64,000 nt of DNA from a virus, in IMG/VR virus record IMGVR_UViG_3300042261_002391, positions 1 to 64,000 of that record; one strand, given 5' to 3'. The position numbers and the translations under genes are program-made. The notes beneath the pieces were generated by a model. The model saw only the letters and a program-made list of their open reading frames with translations. It did not search any database and was not told where the DNA came from. Below are positions 16,300-23,864 of this stretch, in pieces; within the stretch, counting starts at the first letter, position 1; the number at the start of each line of letters is the position of its first letter.

Positions 16300-16839
16300 T
16301 TAAATCACCACACCGTATTTTTCAAGGTTAGTATTCAGGATAACAATCTCATTTGTACAATGCTTGCGTTTAATTTGATTAACAAGTGTTTGCAGTACAT
16401 TGGTTGAAAACGTGAACAATGGCTGTTTGTAGTTATAGAAACTATATTGCAAACCGTCAGGTGCACCGAACAATATACAGGTTTCCATGAGTTTCTGCAT
16501 TTTCTTTTTATGCTTTTCATTTTCAAGTTCGAGAAGTAAGTCATTAACATAGACCTCCAAATCAACTTTAATTTTGAACGTTTCTCCTTTGGTAAGACTG
16601 CTAGGCAGTTCTTTCTCCGGCAATGTAGCAACATAATCATTAAGCAATTTAATTTGCTCTATTACCTTTTCAGTGTTCTTTTCAAAAATGTTTGGCTGAA
16701 AATCCATTTGACCACCATCACCGGAATCAATAATGAAATAACAAAACACTCCATTAATGTACATATCAGCATTTAAGCCAATACCTTCCATACCCCGAAA
16801 CGTTTTGATTTTTTTGAATGTTACTTTTGGTTCTTTCAT
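16300..16839 (-). CDS. hypothetical protein
   Basis: 179 residues, with an N-terminal beta-rich part (YFIIDSGDGG) and a charged helical middle. No domain is recognised. Second gene of the unit that begins at 17122. Confidence 0.6.
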   Translation of the reverse strand: MKEPKVTFKKIKTFRGMEGIGLNADMYINGVFCYFIIDSGDGGQMDFQPNIFEKNTEKVIEQIKLLNDYVATLPEKELPSSLTKGETFKIKVDLEVYVNDLLLELENEKHKKKMQKLMETCILFGAPDGLQYSFYNYKQPLFTFSTNVLQTLVNQIKRKHCTNEIVILNTNLEKYGVVI

Positions 16840-16861
16840 AATAGTTTTTATTTAAAAATGT

Positions 16862-17122
16862 TTAATCTAATTGGTTAATGATATCAATCAAATCAATTAT
16901 TGTGCAATCGGCATAAAGAGAGTTATGATAGCCTTCTTTATCTAAGAATGTTAACCTATCATTAATGATAACTAATTCCTTATAACCAAATATATTTACC
17001 GGAATGCAGTTTTCGTTAATGTGTTTAGATTCAACTTTGCTTTCCTCAATTGCTTTTTTTAATGCAAGTTCAACATCAGCTTCAAGCTGGTCGTATCTTT
17101 CGCTAAAATTTTGCTTTGCCAT
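16862..17122 (-). CDS. hypothetical protein
   Basis: 86 residues when started at MAKQNFSERYDQLEAD, the ATG with the standard AAACACA leader behind the promoter at 17152. N-terminal half is an amphipathic helix. No domain is recognised. Confidence 0.6.
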   Translation of the reverse strand: MAKQNFSERYDQLEADVELALKKAIEESKVESKHINENCIPVNIFGYKELVIINDRLTFLDKEGYHNSLYADCTIIDLIDIINQLD

Positions 17123-17151
17123 TGTGTTTAATTTTGTGGTTATAACTCTTA

Positions 17152-17177
17152 TACGTTTTAAATTAAGAAAGGTTACA
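17152..17177 (-). promoter_or_regulatory. ECF-type promoter
   Basis: TGTAAC, 16 bases, CGTATAAG. Confidence 0.85.
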
Positions 17178-17207
17178 GAAATCAATCTATAACCTTTCTA
17201 TTATTGT

Positions 17208-18020
17208 TTAATACCCACACCTTTCATCTGTGGGTTGAACAACAAATACGCTGTTCTTAATTGCGTCATTATTGGCTTTATTTGCAATCTTTTTCCATTT
17301 CAAGCCTATGATAACACCTTTGCCGTCATTTGGTCTAAAATCGGTTAAATCACCATTTAAAACCGGATATTCCATAAACGATTTGGGTAGTTCAGTTTCT
17401 TTCTTGATGTTGAATACAACAGCAATATTAAAACCTCTATCCAATAACTTTTTGCAAGTTTCAGTATTTCTGCCTGAATAGCTGAAAGTCAGATGATAGT
17501 TTGCAGCTTTGTGAGCGAACTTTGCCGGATTTTTGGTATAATCATAAAAACTAACTTCGGGAAAGTGTTCAAAGATATTCTTTCCGTTAAAGGTTTCGTT
17601 CTGCCAATCAATATCAGACGTACCATTGAGACGAACAGAAAAATCAAAACCCAGTTTTTTTGCCTTGGCTTGTTTCAGCTTAATATCAGCTACAAGCCAT
17701 GCCATAAAAAACAGATTGTTTTCGTAGAACAATTTTGTCTTATTAATACGTGACATTTTAATTCTGTCACTCTTATTGGATATGATTTCCATTCCGGCAT
17801 GACCGGAAGTAGCTAAACAACCTAAACGGCATTCAGGAGTTGAATTAGGGCATACATTATAGCCTGATTCCATTGCCGGAGCAAGGTACAAAATGTAAGT
17901 AAGGTTATTCGAAACCTTTTGGTTTTTAATCAATTTAGCTGATGTGTTAACACCACCTAAATATGCAAAACCTGTCTGTTTGATTGCGTTACCTACAGTT
18001 GAGAAAATTAAATCGTTCAT
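17208..18020 (-). CDS. Gp88-like phage protein
   Basis: 270 residues. It matches the actinophage Gp88 family pattern: an N-terminal YILYLAPAMESGYNVCPNST segment, the Cys motif C-x6-C-x3-C-L (CPNSTPECRLGCL) with TSGHAG, then RLNGTSDIDWQ and FYDYTKNP, YHLTFSYSGRN and a C-terminal IIGLKWKK block. The family is a TIM-barrel-like protein of unknown function with possible cofactor binding. Single-gene unit. Confidence 0.75.
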   Translation of the reverse strand: MNDLIFSTVGNAIKQTGFAYLGGVNTSAKLIKNQKVSNNLTYILYLAPAMESGYNVCPNSTPECRLGCLATSGHAGMEIISNKSDRIKMSRINKTKLFYENNLFFMAWLVADIKLKQAKAKKLGFDFSVRLNGTSDIDWQNETFNGKNIFEHFPEVSFYDYTKNPAKFAHKAANYHLTFSYSGRNTETCKKLLDRGFNIAVVFNIKKETELPKSFMEYPVLNGDLTDFRPNDGKGVIIGLKWKKIANKANNDAIKNSVFVVQPTDERCGY

Positions 18021-18050
18021 GTGTCAAAAGTTAAATGGTTATGATTCTTA

Positions 18051-18076
18051 TACGTTTCTTATTTAAAAAGGTTACA
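18051..18076 (-). promoter_or_regulatory. ECF-type promoter
   Basis: TGTAAC, 16 bases, CGTATAAG, ahead of the Gp88-like gene. Confidence 0.85.
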
Positions 18077-18104
18077 ACAAAGATAAACATTTTTAATTAA
18101 AAAA

Positions 18105-18230
18105 CTATTTCTTACTTTTCTTTTTTGGCACGTATGAGAATGTTTCAGTTTGAGGTTCTTTAGGTTTAATATATTTAGCTTCTCTTTGTTTAGCTAAATG
18201 CTTTCTATTGGATGAGTATATTGTTGGCAT
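18105..18230 (-). CDS. hypothetical very small basic protein
   Basis: 41 residues, MPTIYSSNRKHLAKQREAKY at the start and PKKKSKK at the end, so highly basic. It ends with TAG backed by TAA three codons later. It follows the 18232 gene by one base and shares its promoter. It may bind nucleic acid. Confidence 0.55.
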   Translation of the reverse strand: MPTIYSSNRKHLAKQREAKYIKPKEPQTETFSYVPKKKSKK

Positions 18231-18231
18231 A

Positions 18232-18423
18232 TTATTGTTCTATGTATTCTGGGAATGCTTGTTTCAGTTTAGCTATCGAATAACCATGATGCCAATATAA
18301 AAAATATAAATAACGTTTCATAGTATCATTACATCTATTTGTAAGCTTCAAATCATCAAACGTTTCAACTTTTGGCTTAACCTCTTTGGTCATTTTGCTA
18401 GGGTCAATTATAATGCAAATCAT
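18232..18423 (-). CDS. hypothetical small protein
   Basis: 63 residues, predicted helical, with a C-terminal HGYSIAKLKQAFPEYIEQ that resembles a helix-turn-helix-like hairpin; this is only suggestive. First gene behind the promoter at 18453. Confidence 0.55.
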   Translation of the reverse strand: MICIIIDPSKMTKEVKPKVETFDDLKLTNRCNDTMKRYLYFLYWHHGYSIAKLKQAFPEYIEQ

Positions 18424-18452
18424 ATTGTGTTATTTATTGGTTGTACTTCTTA

Positions 18453-18478
18453 TACGTTCTTAAATAAAAATAGTTACA
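18453..18478 (-). promoter_or_regulatory. ECF-type promoter
   Basis: TGTAAC, 16 bases, CGTATAAG. Confidence 0.85.
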
Positions 18479-18517
18479 GTGTGGTTTTATTTAGAATGAT
18501 TCTAAGTTTAGAGTTTA

Positions 18518-18556
18518 GGGCAGGAGTGGATTACTGCACCCTAGTGTTACCCAGCC
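18518..18556 (-). ncRNA. small RNA family, copy 2
   Basis: Begins about 10 bases after the CGTATAAG of the promoter at 18568. Its 38-base block from GGCTGGGTAA to CCTGCC differs from copy 3 (25889) at only two positions. No ORF lies between this promoter and the next one. A TTAGAAT/ATTCTAA palindrome follows. Confidence 0.5.
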
Positions 18557-18567
18557 TATACTACTTA

Positions 18568-18593
18568 TACGTTCTTAAATAAAAAAGGTTACA
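18568..18593 (-). promoter_or_regulatory. ECF-type promoter of small RNA copy 2
   Basis: TGTAAC, 16 bases, CGTATAAG. Confidence 0.85.
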
Positions 18594-18781
18594 TTTCTGC
18601 AACCTTTATTTCATCAAACCAACATCGCCATATCTCAAGGTCGATTATTAAATCTCTGGCGTATCCTGAAATGCTGTTAATGCTTGATATAGATTAATTT
18701 TGTCACGGTTTAACCAACCTCTACACCATTTCTTAGATGGTCTGCGCAGTCTTTCTATTTCAGGGAATAATACATCCCACC
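18589..18781 (-). pseudogene. frameshifted gene remnant without start codon
   Basis: One frame reads NIKDNGRWDVLFPEIERL through LNRDKINLYQALTAFQ before stopping; shifting back one base at TTTCAGGA continues as GYARDLIIDLEIWRCWFDEI and ends at the TAA inside the TGTAAC box of the next promoter. Both halves have coding-like composition, but no ATG, GTG or TTG starts the first half. Either a decayed gene, a sequencing error, or a -1 frameshift. Confidence 0.45.
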
Positions 18782-18786
18782 TGCCG

Positions 18787-19155
18787 TTATCTTTTATGTT
18801 TTAATTGTTTATGCAACCACTTCAATTCTTTTTTGGTGAGTAATCGGTGAAATCTTTCGCCTTTATGACCTTCCATATAGTTATTGAAGTATTCAACAAA
18901 TTCTTCCTCAGAAAATACACCATGACAATAATAGATGCCGTTCAATACAATTACCTCGCCTTTATTATCTTCGAATTTAACGTATGGTAAACCATCACAA
19001 TTGTAAATTCTACCAACAAATGAAATGCGTTTTTCAAGCCAAAAACCCGGGTTTGCTGATTTTGTAATATCAACATCTTTCATGTTTTCAGTTAATTGGA
19101 TAATCCAACTACCTGTAACTTCCGATATTGAATCTAAGGTTAAAATTTCTTTCAT
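18787..19155 (-). CDS. hypothetical protein
   Basis: 122 residues; beta-rich first half with VGRIYNCDGLPYVKFEDNKG, then a basic helical C-terminus (KKELKWLHKQLKHKR). No domain is recognised. Confidence 0.6.
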   Translation of the reverse strand: MKEILTLDSISEVTGSWIIQLTENMKDVDITKSANPGFWLEKRISFVGRIYNCDGLPYVKFEDNKGEVIVLNGIYYCHGVFSEEEFVEYFNNYMEGHKGERFHRLLTKKELKWLHKQLKHKR

Positions 19156-19185
19156 GTTAATATGTGTTATTGGTTATACTACTTA

Positions 19186-19211
19186 TACGTTTTTGATTAA
19201 AAAAGGTTACA
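19186..19211 (-). promoter_or_regulatory. ECF-type promoter
   Basis: TGTAAC, 16 bases, CGTATAAG. Confidence 0.85.
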
Positions 19212-19229
19212 TTTCTGCAACCTTTTTTA

Positions 19230-19745
19230 TTATTCTTCCATTGTTTCAGCATAGCAATCTGAATAGTACTTTTCCATGATTTCAGCCACCTGACAAATGA
19301 TATCAAACGATAGTTTTTCATAAGGCAATTCGTGACTTGAAATATGCTGTTCACCAGCATAGAAATCAATAACAACACCATCACGTTGATATCCCTCAAT
19401 CAACTGCGATTGGTTTAGTTTGCCGTTTCCAAAAGATTGAATACATGGCGAAGCATTGAGTTTTAACTCTGATGAGGTAGTTTCACCCCATTCGTCAATA
19501 ATGGCTTTGATTCGTTTGATTTTGAAACTAGCTTCATATTCCAAAACACCATTCAATCTTTCAATCATTGCCGGAATGCTGTCGATTGGGACGTTAATAG
19601 CACAATTTGATAAATGACCTTTAGAGTTGATTGGTTCAAGCTGAATCGTGTTCATGTTGCGTGTAAAACCAATACCCTTTTGTTTACCCATTCCGTTTCT
19701 ACCAATGTAGTAGGTTTCTTCGGTGAAAATTAAATCTTTTACCAT
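19230..19745 (-). CDS. hypothetical protein
   Basis: 171 residues, soluble, mixed alpha/beta. Features a glycine-rich YYIGRNGMGKQKG loop near residue 12 that is not a Walker A motif. Own promoter at 19776. Confidence 0.6.
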   Translation of the reverse strand: MVKDLIFTEETYYIGRNGMGKQKGIGFTRNMNTIQLEPINSKGHLSNCAINVPIDSIPAMIERLNGVLEYEASFKIKRIKAIIDEWGETTSSELKLNASPCIQSFGNGKLNQSQLIEGYQRDGVVIDFYAGEQHISSHELPYEKLSFDIICQVAEIMEKYYSDCYAETMEE

Positions 19746-19775
19746 TGTTTCAATATTTAAGGTTTGTACTTCTTA

Positions 19776-19801
19776 TACGTTTTTAATTAGAAAAGGTTAC
19801 A
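19776..19801 (-). promoter_or_regulatory. ECF-type promoter
   Basis: TGTAAC, 16 bases, CGTATAAG; follows directly after a terminator. Confidence 0.85.
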
Positions 19802-19810
19802 GATATAAAC

Positions 19811-19841
19811 AAAAAAAACCGCACCATATTTAGTGCGGTTT
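19811..19841 (-). terminator. terminator of the non-coding unit
   Basis: AACCGCAC pairs with GTGCGGTT around 8 bases, followed by TTTTTT on the minus strand. Confidence 0.85.
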
Positions 19842-20240
19842 TCATTTACTACGGGTTATCAGGTAAGAGGCGATATTTGACCGCATTGCCCATAATTGGC
19901 AGCAGATTTCCGGCTATCGTACTGCTCTTGGCTGGCGGTTCTCGGCATTCGGTGGTCGGCGATTTCTCGGCGACCCCATTCATAGTTGTCAGCGATTTCT
20001 CGGTGACTAGTGCCTCGGTGTTCCCGTAGATTTTTTCAGGTTATTTAATAAGTATAATATATATCTTTACCTCTAGGGCGAATCTCTTGTTTTCATAATA
20101 CGCAACTTTAGCGAGTTCATTACTTTCTATAATATTAAGTTTTTTTACGTTCGTTTACCCATCAGGGTCGGTCTCTTGTTCTCATACCTTCCGGTTTTAG
20201 TGTGTTCTTAACTCCTTAATATTTATCTCTGCGCACCCTT
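19842..20240 (-). ncRNA. stand-alone structured non-coding RNA, about 400 nt
   Basis: It has its own ECF-type promoter (20252) and terminator (19811) but no credible ORF. Two hairpins, GTCACCGAGAAATCGCTGAC and GTCGCCGAGAAATCGCCGAC on the minus strand, have the same internal G·G-type mismatch, the same loop and a compensatory A-U to G-C change. Upstream, a second repeated module contains TATGA(A/G)AACAAGAGA twice. The function is unknown. Confidence 0.55.
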
Positions 20241-20251
20241 TGTACTTCTTA

Positions 20252-20277
20252 TACGTTTGGGTTTCGAAAAGGTTACT
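20252..20277 (-). promoter_or_regulatory. ECF-type promoter of the 400-nt RNA
   Basis: AGTAAC, 16 bases, CGTATAAG; one mismatch in the first box. Confidence 0.75.
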
Positions 20278-20289
20278 TTTTTCTCATAA

Positions 20290-20520
20290 CTATTCATCTT
20301 TAAATTTAACAATTTCATACGCTCTCTCAACAGCACCAAAAAATATGGCAGGATGAAGAAAGCCATTTTCCATTGATTTAGTAATCGCTTCCTTATCTTT
20401 AATTGTTTTCTCGCAAATTACTATGATTCGTTCTCTGACCATAGCTAAATCTACGTCTGAAAGTTCTTTTACCATTTTGGTTAGAACGTCTCTGTTTGTT
20501 AAATGTTTTTTCTTTGCCAT
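20290..20520 (-). CDS. hypothetical small protein
   Basis: 76 residues, basic N-terminus (MAKKKHLTNRDVL) then helical. The TAG stop is followed one codon later by TGA. No domain is recognised. Confidence 0.55.
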   Translation of the reverse strand: MAKKKHLTNRDVLTKMVKELSDVDLAMVRERIIVICEKTIKDKEAITKSMENGFLHPAIFFGAVERAYEIVKFKDE

Positions 20521-20550
20521 TGTGTTTGAATTTTGTGGTTATACTTCTTA

Positions 20551-20576
20551 TACGTTTTTTAATTAAAAAGGTTACA
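20551..20576 (-). promoter_or_regulatory. ECF-type promoter
   Basis: TGTAAC, 16 bases, CGTATAAG; TGTAAC supplies the stop codon of the 20572 gene. Confidence 0.85.
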
Positions 20577-20958
20577 GTTTATTATACCAATCAATGAAAA
20601 TAATAACTGCATCAAGCACTACTTCAAGGTCTGTTGCTGCAAAAACTTTGGATTTCTTTATGATAAGACCATTAGATATTTTATGTAGCATATCTTCAAA
20701 CGATTGAATGAATTCAACGTTTTCATGCTTGTAACCAGCATTATAAAATACAATCTTTTCTTCAATGCCTTCAATGGCAGTATTCAGCCAATCCCAAGAT
20801 ATGTGAAATTTAAGTTCTTCCGGCATTACTTGATATTCATCCCTGTTAAATGCTAGATATCCATTGGCATACCTTGTAGATTTCTCCCATTTTAAAAAAT
20901 CAGCTATCTTAACGTTTATGGCTGTTTTCTCTCCCCAAGTAAGTTTATTTAAATCCAT
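20572..20958 (-). CDS. hypothetical protein, EFIEWYNK family
   Basis: 128 residues, a paralogue of the 11916 product (shared FHISWDWL and FIDWYNK blocks). N-terminal MDLNKLTWGEKTAINVKIADFL differs. The function is unknown. Stop in the next TGTAAC box. Confidence 0.65.
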   Translation of the reverse strand: MDLNKLTWGEKTAINVKIADFLKWEKSTRYANGYLAFNRDEYQVMPEELKFHISWDWLNTAIEGIEEKIVFYNAGYKHENVEFIQSFEDMLHKISNGLIIKKSKVFAATDLEVVLDAVIIFIDWYNKL

Positions 20959-20988
20959 TGTTGTTGTATTTGCGGTTAATACTTCTTA

Positions 20989-21014
20989 TATGTTTTTAAA
21001 TAAAAAAGGTTACT
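20989..21014 (-). promoter_or_regulatory. variant ECF-type promoter
   Basis: AGTAAC, 16 bases, CATATAAG. Both boxes deviate by one base, so it is the weakest-looking member of the series; spacing is kept. Confidence 0.6.
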
Positions 21015-21225
21015 CTTTTGTGTATGGTTCTTCCCTATAGTTCAATTCTTGTTCTTTTCTTGTTTCAAACCATTGAACACCAACCAAGTCATTATTAAAC
21101 ATATCATCGGTGTCAATTTCTTCTTCCGGCACATCAAAAGTATAGATGCCAAAATGTTTACCGTCATTGTTGTCGGTTTCATCAACACGCTGTTGCTTCC
21201 AATCAACTAATAAATCTACTAGCAT
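21010..21225 (-). CDS. hypothetical acidic protein
   Basis: 71 residues, acidic (VPEEEIDTDDMFNND). Stop codon inside the next promoter's first box. No domain is recognised. Confidence 0.55.
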   Translation of the reverse strand: MLVDLLVDWKQQRVDETDNNDGKHFGIYTFDVPEEEIDTDDMFNNDLVGVQWFETRKEQELNYREEPYTKE

Positions 21226-21255
21226 AATATTTGATTTTTGTGGTTATACTTCTTA

Positions 21256-21281
21256 TACGTTTTTAAATAAAAAAGGTTACA
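21256..21281 (-). promoter_or_regulatory. ECF-type promoter
   Basis: TGTAAC, 16 bases, CGTATAAG. Confidence 0.85.
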
Positions 21282-21312
21282 TTTCTGTAACCCTTATTAT
21301 TCAGTACATTGC

Positions 21313-22530
21313 CTAGTACTCAAAAAACTTTTTATTCAGTGCGAACAAATCTTGTTTGAAGTACATTAGAAACATTGTTGGTGTCATTTGTTGCATCTTC
21401 CAACCTAGTTTTAATACACCTTTATGACAATCTCTAATGTATTCGGTAATCAACATTACTTGTTGTTCGTTGATATGAACATTCTCTTTGCCTAAATGAT
21501 GATTCAGGCATCCGGCATAGTTAATATTATTTCCATGTATTTTAACCCAACCATGTTGTTCAAGCCAAGCATCGGGATTAATTTTCATATCATGTTCTTC
21601 GTCACGTTCATTCTCGTACATTGGAATTACATCAGCTTCCTGTAAAGCACTTGCAATTTGATTGTGCAACATATTGGCAATTTCACCGTTCAAGCCATAG
21701 AACTTACAATCCGGACTTAACCAACCTGCTGACCAATTGTCCATAATGTTAACAGGTTCAATGCCTTTGCTGATTGTTTCTTCAATTTCTCTCATGCTTT
21801 CAATGAATGTTGTAATTCTAGCATCACGTTCGTCATTGAACTCGAAGTCCATGTTTAGGGTTTGCTGCATGGTCAACATAATTTCCATGTTATCAGAATA
21901 AACATCGCCTGAATATTCCTGATATTTATTGAAGTTATCGGTATTGTCGAACTCTTTCCAATTAATCATCATCCAACGCATTGTTTTTTCAATCTCGCTT
22001 GTTTTCAGAATGAATGCTTTGGTAACTTCAATAATTTGTTTAATAGATTCAACTTCTTCACTTTCACGATACCTATTCAATAAATCTTTGTCATTTCCGG
22101 CAATGAATTTGAAAACGTCTTCATAATAAACAGTGACCGAAATAACTTTATTATAACGTCGAATCATTCTCTGGACTTCATTCCAACCAACCAAAAGTTG
22201 ATTTCTACCTTTAGTCACTTTTCTGGCTTGTCTTTCCATGAAGTCTAAAACATTAACCTTTGGATAGGTTTTATAATACTCTGGATTTTCATCTGGTGAG
22301 CAAACAACAACTTCCTGTGTTTCGGTATCTACCATAAGCATTAAGTCACCTTTTAAGACTTTTAAAGCCATATCTACCGGAATACCTATAAGACCATCAG
22401 TAATCGTTTTTAATGCCTTAATCGGGTCATTTGCGTAGATTAAATGCTCTTGTGCGATTGTGGTTAATAGCTTTCCAAAATCTTCTCCGATTGTGAAATG
22501 CACTACACCTGATTCTTTTTTTGTTGCCAT
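21313..22530 (-). CDS. large hypothetical phage protein
   Basis: 405 residues, largely helical, soluble, no membrane segments. A C-terminal block, WLSPDCKFYGLNGEIANMLH followed by DAWLEQHGWVKIHGNN and a His-rich CLNHHLGKENVH, looks conserved in character but matches no domain I can name. The stop is TAG followed by TGA after three codons. Confidence 0.65.
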   Translation of the reverse strand: MATKKESGVVHFTIGEDFGKLLTTIAQEHLIYANDPIKALKTITDGLIGIPVDMALKVLKGDLMLMVDTETQEVVVCSPDENPEYYKTYPKVNVLDFMERQARKVTKGRNQLLVGWNEVQRMIRRYNKVISVTVYYEDVFKFIAGNDKDLLNRYRESEEVESIKQIIEVTKAFILKTSEIEKTMRWMMINWKEFDNTDNFNKYQEYSGDVYSDNMEIMLTMQQTLNMDFEFNDERDARITTFIESMREIEETISKGIEPVNIMDNWSAGWLSPDCKFYGLNGEIANMLHNQIASALQEADVIPMYENERDEEHDMKINPDAWLEQHGWVKIHGNNINYAGCLNHHLGKENVHINEQQVMLITEYIRDCHKGVLKLGWKMQQMTPTMFLMYFKQDLFALNKKFFEY

Positions 22531-22560
22531 TGTCGTATTATTTATCGGTTATACTTCTTA

Positions 22561-22586
22561 TACGTTTTTAATTAAAAATAGTTACA
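22561..22586 (-). promoter_or_regulatory. ECF-type promoter
   Basis: TGTAAC, 16 bases, CGTATAAG; holds the stop of the 22582 gene. Confidence 0.85.
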
Positions 22587-22896
22587 CTTGTTTGTATTTA
22601 ATTAGTGTATATAAACCGGAAGAAATTAATGGCACTTTAAACCGTTGTTCGTCAGTTTGGGCAACAATAGTTTGAATATAGTATTCATCAACATCTTCAT
22701 TCGTGATTGCTAGTTTATAGATAGCATTTTCAAGGTCTTTTTGTGTTGCCAACATTGCTCTGGCATATACACAATACTTATACCCACAGTGAACACCATC
22801 AACCAACCAATCAAAAAAGATTGCAATTAGTTTTGATTCACGCTGTCTGCCGTAGTGATGAACACTAATTTTGGTTTTAAATTCTTTCTTTGTCAT
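22582..22896 (-). CDS. hypothetical protein
   Basis: 104 residues; basic N-terminus with a Cys/Tyr segment (HCGYKYCVYARAML). No domain is recognised. Single-gene unit. Confidence 0.6.
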   Translation of the reverse strand: MTKKEFKTKISVHHYGRQRESKLIAIFFDWLVDGVHCGYKYCVYARAMLATQKDLENAIYKLAITNEDVDEYYIQTIVAQTDEQRFKVPLISSGLYTLIKYKQV

Positions 22897-22920
22897 AGCT
22901 GTAAGTGTTTGTACTTCTTA

Positions 22921-22946
22921 TACGTTTTTAATTAAAATTAGTTACA
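22921..22946 (-). promoter_or_regulatory. ECF-type promoter
   Basis: TGTAAC, 16 bases, CGTATAAG. Confidence 0.85.
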
Positions 22947-23040
22947 AATATAAACAAAAAAGCGAAACCCTTGGTTGACTGACCAAGGGTTTCTAAGTAC
23001 AAACCTAAATACACAATATGACAAGTAAGACACCTAAGAA

Positions 23041-23253
23041 TCAATCTTCGAGTTCAACGTAGACTACAAAGCAACCGGACATTGAAAATGGGTCAGGTAT
23101 TTTTGGGTTTTCTTCGTCAACACATTGGTCAAGATATGAAGAATCAACACCAAACATTCCACCGCCTTCGTGCTTGTAAATTGCGACCTCAACAGGTAAA
23201 TTTGTGTCGGGGTCAGTTACGGTAACTTCGGTAATAAATTTTGCTTTGCTCAT
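23041..23253 (-). CDS. hypothetical small protein
   Basis: 70 residues with VTDPDTNLPVEVAIYKHEGGGMFG and an acidic C-terminus; the pattern resembles small phage proteins that carry a conserved D-x-D and glycine turn, but no function is known. Confidence 0.6.
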   Translation of the reverse strand: MSKAKFITEVTVTDPDTNLPVEVAIYKHEGGGMFGVDSSYLDQCVDEENPKIPDPFSMSGCFVVYVELED

Positions 23254-23283
23254 AACATCAATTTTTATTTGTTGTACTTCTTA

Positions 23284-23309
23284 TACGTTTGCTTCGGGAA
23301 AAGGTTACA
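23284..23309 (-). promoter_or_regulatory. ECF-type promoter
   Basis: TGTAAC, 16 bases, CGTATAAG. Confidence 0.85.
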
Positions 23310-23311
23310 AA

Positions 23312-23791
23312 TTATGCTACTTTTATTTTTTCACATATCATTTCACAATATTCATCAAAACTACCATACCAGATTTTGTTCATTGGGATTTTCTTTTCAA
23401 TGATTTTATTTGCTAACATCAAAAGATTATACGGCAACAAATAAGCACCATCAAGAATAATACACAATCTATCCTCATGTATATGGATTATAGAATCTAA
23501 ATCCCTATCAATACGATGAATTAATTCGGAATCATTTATTTGTGATTTACATTCAATTCTATCGTTAATTTTATATAACGGGCAATTAAGAACAAATTCA
23601 TTTTTTCGTTCGTTTCCCTTTGGTGTTAAAAATGGCGAACAAGCATCTTCAAATAGTTTATTTTTATTACTGTACTTCTTTAAATTTTCAATTGTTGTGC
23701 TATCATAAGAGCAATACAATTCTTCAATATTTAAAGTACTTAAAATAAACTCTTTTACCTTATTTTCAAGAACGTTATGTCTCTTTATCAT
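23312..23791 (-). CDS. hypothetical protein
   Basis: 159 residues, mixed alpha/beta. The central KNEFVLNCPLYKINDRIECK and the C-terminal GAYLLPYNLLMLANKIIE (with DEYCEMICEKIKVA) are notable but match no family I recognise; a nuclease-like E-x-K is present in IECKSQ. Confidence 0.55.
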   Translation of the reverse strand: MIKRHNVLENKVKEFILSTLNIEELYCSYDSTTIENLKKYSNKNKLFEDACSPFLTPKGNERKNEFVLNCPLYKINDRIECKSQINDSELIHRIDRDLDSIIHIHEDRLCIILDGAYLLPYNLLMLANKIIEKKIPMNKIWYGSFDEYCEMICEKIKVA

Positions 23792-23816
23792 AATATGATA
23801 TTTAATGATTAAAATT

Positions 23817-23857
23817 AAAGGTGTCTGCTGAACATTATACGTTTAACAGACACCTTT
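23817..23857 (-). terminator. 11-bp inverted repeat enclosing a promoter core
   Basis: AAAGGTGTCTG (23817-23827) pairs with CAGACACCTTT (23847-23857); the loop contains the CGTATAAT of the next promoter. It can end the 23863 transcript while the same DNA starts the 23312 transcript. Confidence 0.6.
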
Positions 23858-23864
23858 GGTTACT
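23838..23864 (-). promoter_or_regulatory. ECF-type promoter (N17) inside a terminator loop
   Basis: AGTAAC, 17 bases, CGTATAAT, for the gene at 23312. Confidence 0.7.
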
